Shown: positions 4,798 through 5,011 of the stretch, piece by piece
How positions within the stretch are numbered: position 1 is the stretch's first letter
Layout: each line of letters begins with the position of its first letter
Origin: Natronomonas sp.
GTDB taxonomy: Archaea; Halobacteriota; Halobacteria; Halobacteriales; Haloarculaceae
Assembly: GCA_007121575.1 (NCBI GenBank)
Contig: SKKJ01000370.1
Span: 1-5,011, forward strand
Length of the DNA: 5,011 bases
Reading direction: 5' to 3'
Program-made: the position numbers and the translations under genes
Notes under the pieces: model-generated
What the model saw: only the letters and a program-made list of their open reading frames with translations
What the model was told of the DNA's origin: nothing
Database searches by the model: none

Positions 4798-5011
4798 ATG
4801 ACACAGCACGAGGATACGTCGGCTTCGCCGGCGGATCGAGTTCTTCCAGGGCACACTAGATAGTACCTCAGAGATTAGTGAGGCCCGAATTTTCGACACG
4901 ACGCTGCGCGACGGCGAACAATCCCCCAGAACCTCGTTCTCCTACGAGGACAAACTGGAAATCGCGTCAATTCTCGACGACATGGGAACCCACGTCATCG
5001 AGGCCGGATTC
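4798..5011 (+). CDS. leuA: 2-isopropylmalate synthase N-terminus, apparently frameshifted, 3' cut by window
   Basis: From 4832 to the window end one frame encodes [14 protein letters not shown], then the catalytic signature [12 protein letters not shown] (4892-4927), and [10 protein letters not shown]. This is the start of the LeuA/homocitrate/citramalate synthase TIM barrel, which condenses acetyl-CoA with 2-oxoisovalerate in leucine synthesis. That frame runs back to a TGA at 4799-4801 without ATG, GTG or TTG, and its upstream part is Arg-rich and unlike a haloarchaeal protein. The ATG at 4798 instead opens another frame reading [14 protein letters not shown], acidic and plausible as the true N-terminus, but it stops at TAG 4861-4863. 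The frames would join near 4834-4841. An ancestral GATCGAGTCGAGTTC (D-R-V-E-F) losing one CGAGT copy would give exactly the observed GATCGAGTTC. It may be a real mutation, a sequencing error or, less likely, recoding. LeuA versus a close citramalate synthase cannot be separated from this part alone. Confidence 0.72.

Noticed and set aside
4798..4863. 21-codon upstream ORF as a leucine attenuator leader peptide
   Set aside because: It contains only one Leu codon and no hairpin pair is apparent. Its acidic sequence fits a broken LeuA N-terminus better.
4982..5011. ATG at 4982 as the leuA start
   Set aside because: It would remove the catalytic [10 protein letters not shown] segment that is conserved upstream in the same frame.
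1..5011. CRISPR arrays, tRNA or rRNA genes, insertion sequences
   Set aside because: No regularly spaced repeats, cloverleaf-like segments, rRNA stretches, transposase motifs or terminal inverted repeats were seen on reading both strands.

Overview
The window comes from a halophilic archaeon (class Halobacteria). The proteins are rich in Asp and Glu, GTG starts are used alongside ATG, box-A-like elements lie about 26-31 nt upstream of several starts with almost no leader, and the chemotaxis set (CheY, a double-length CheC, CheD) is typical of haloarchaea. GC content looks moderate for this group by eye. The genus cannot be fixed from the sequence alone.

Layout. 1-243: 3' end of an unrecognised gene (+). 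244-358: intergenic stretch with a large imperfect hairpin and two short palindromes. 359-2417: chemotaxis operon cheY-cheC-cheD (+), with gaps of 1 and 3 nt. 2418-2492: pyrimidine-rich terminator-like tract, then a clear TATA box. 2493-2654: a 53-residue haloarchaeal-type small protein (+). 2700-3407: a single-domain sugar-1-phosphate nucleotidyltransferase resembling AglF (+). 3484-4128: a protein with an N-terminal signal peptide or anchor followed by two winged-helix DNA-binding domains (+). 4155-4655: gamma-class carbonic anhydrase-like protein (-), convergent with the previous gene. 4656-4797: divergent promoter region. 4798-5011: start of leuA-type 2-isopropylmalate synthase (+), cut by the window edge and apparently frameshifted near its N-terminus.

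Function. CheY carries the phosphorylation signal from CheA to the archaellum. CheC-family proteins bind and dephosphorylate CheY-P. CheD deamidates receptor glutamines and partners with CheC, so the first operon is the adaptation and signal-termination branch of chemotaxis. The later genes look like unrelated housekeeping functions: sugar activation, membrane-linked regulation, CO2/bicarbonate chemistry and branched-chain amino acid synthesis.

Most notable points: (a) the leuA reading frame has no usable start and is best explained by a small deletion between short direct repeats; (b) a tandem winged-helix protein carries a secretion-like N-terminus; (c) each half of the double CheC keeps only one of the two usual phosphatase sites; (d) the nucleotidyltransferase has Asn where the family's second metal-binding Asp is expected. 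I saw no convincing wholly new multi-gene system.
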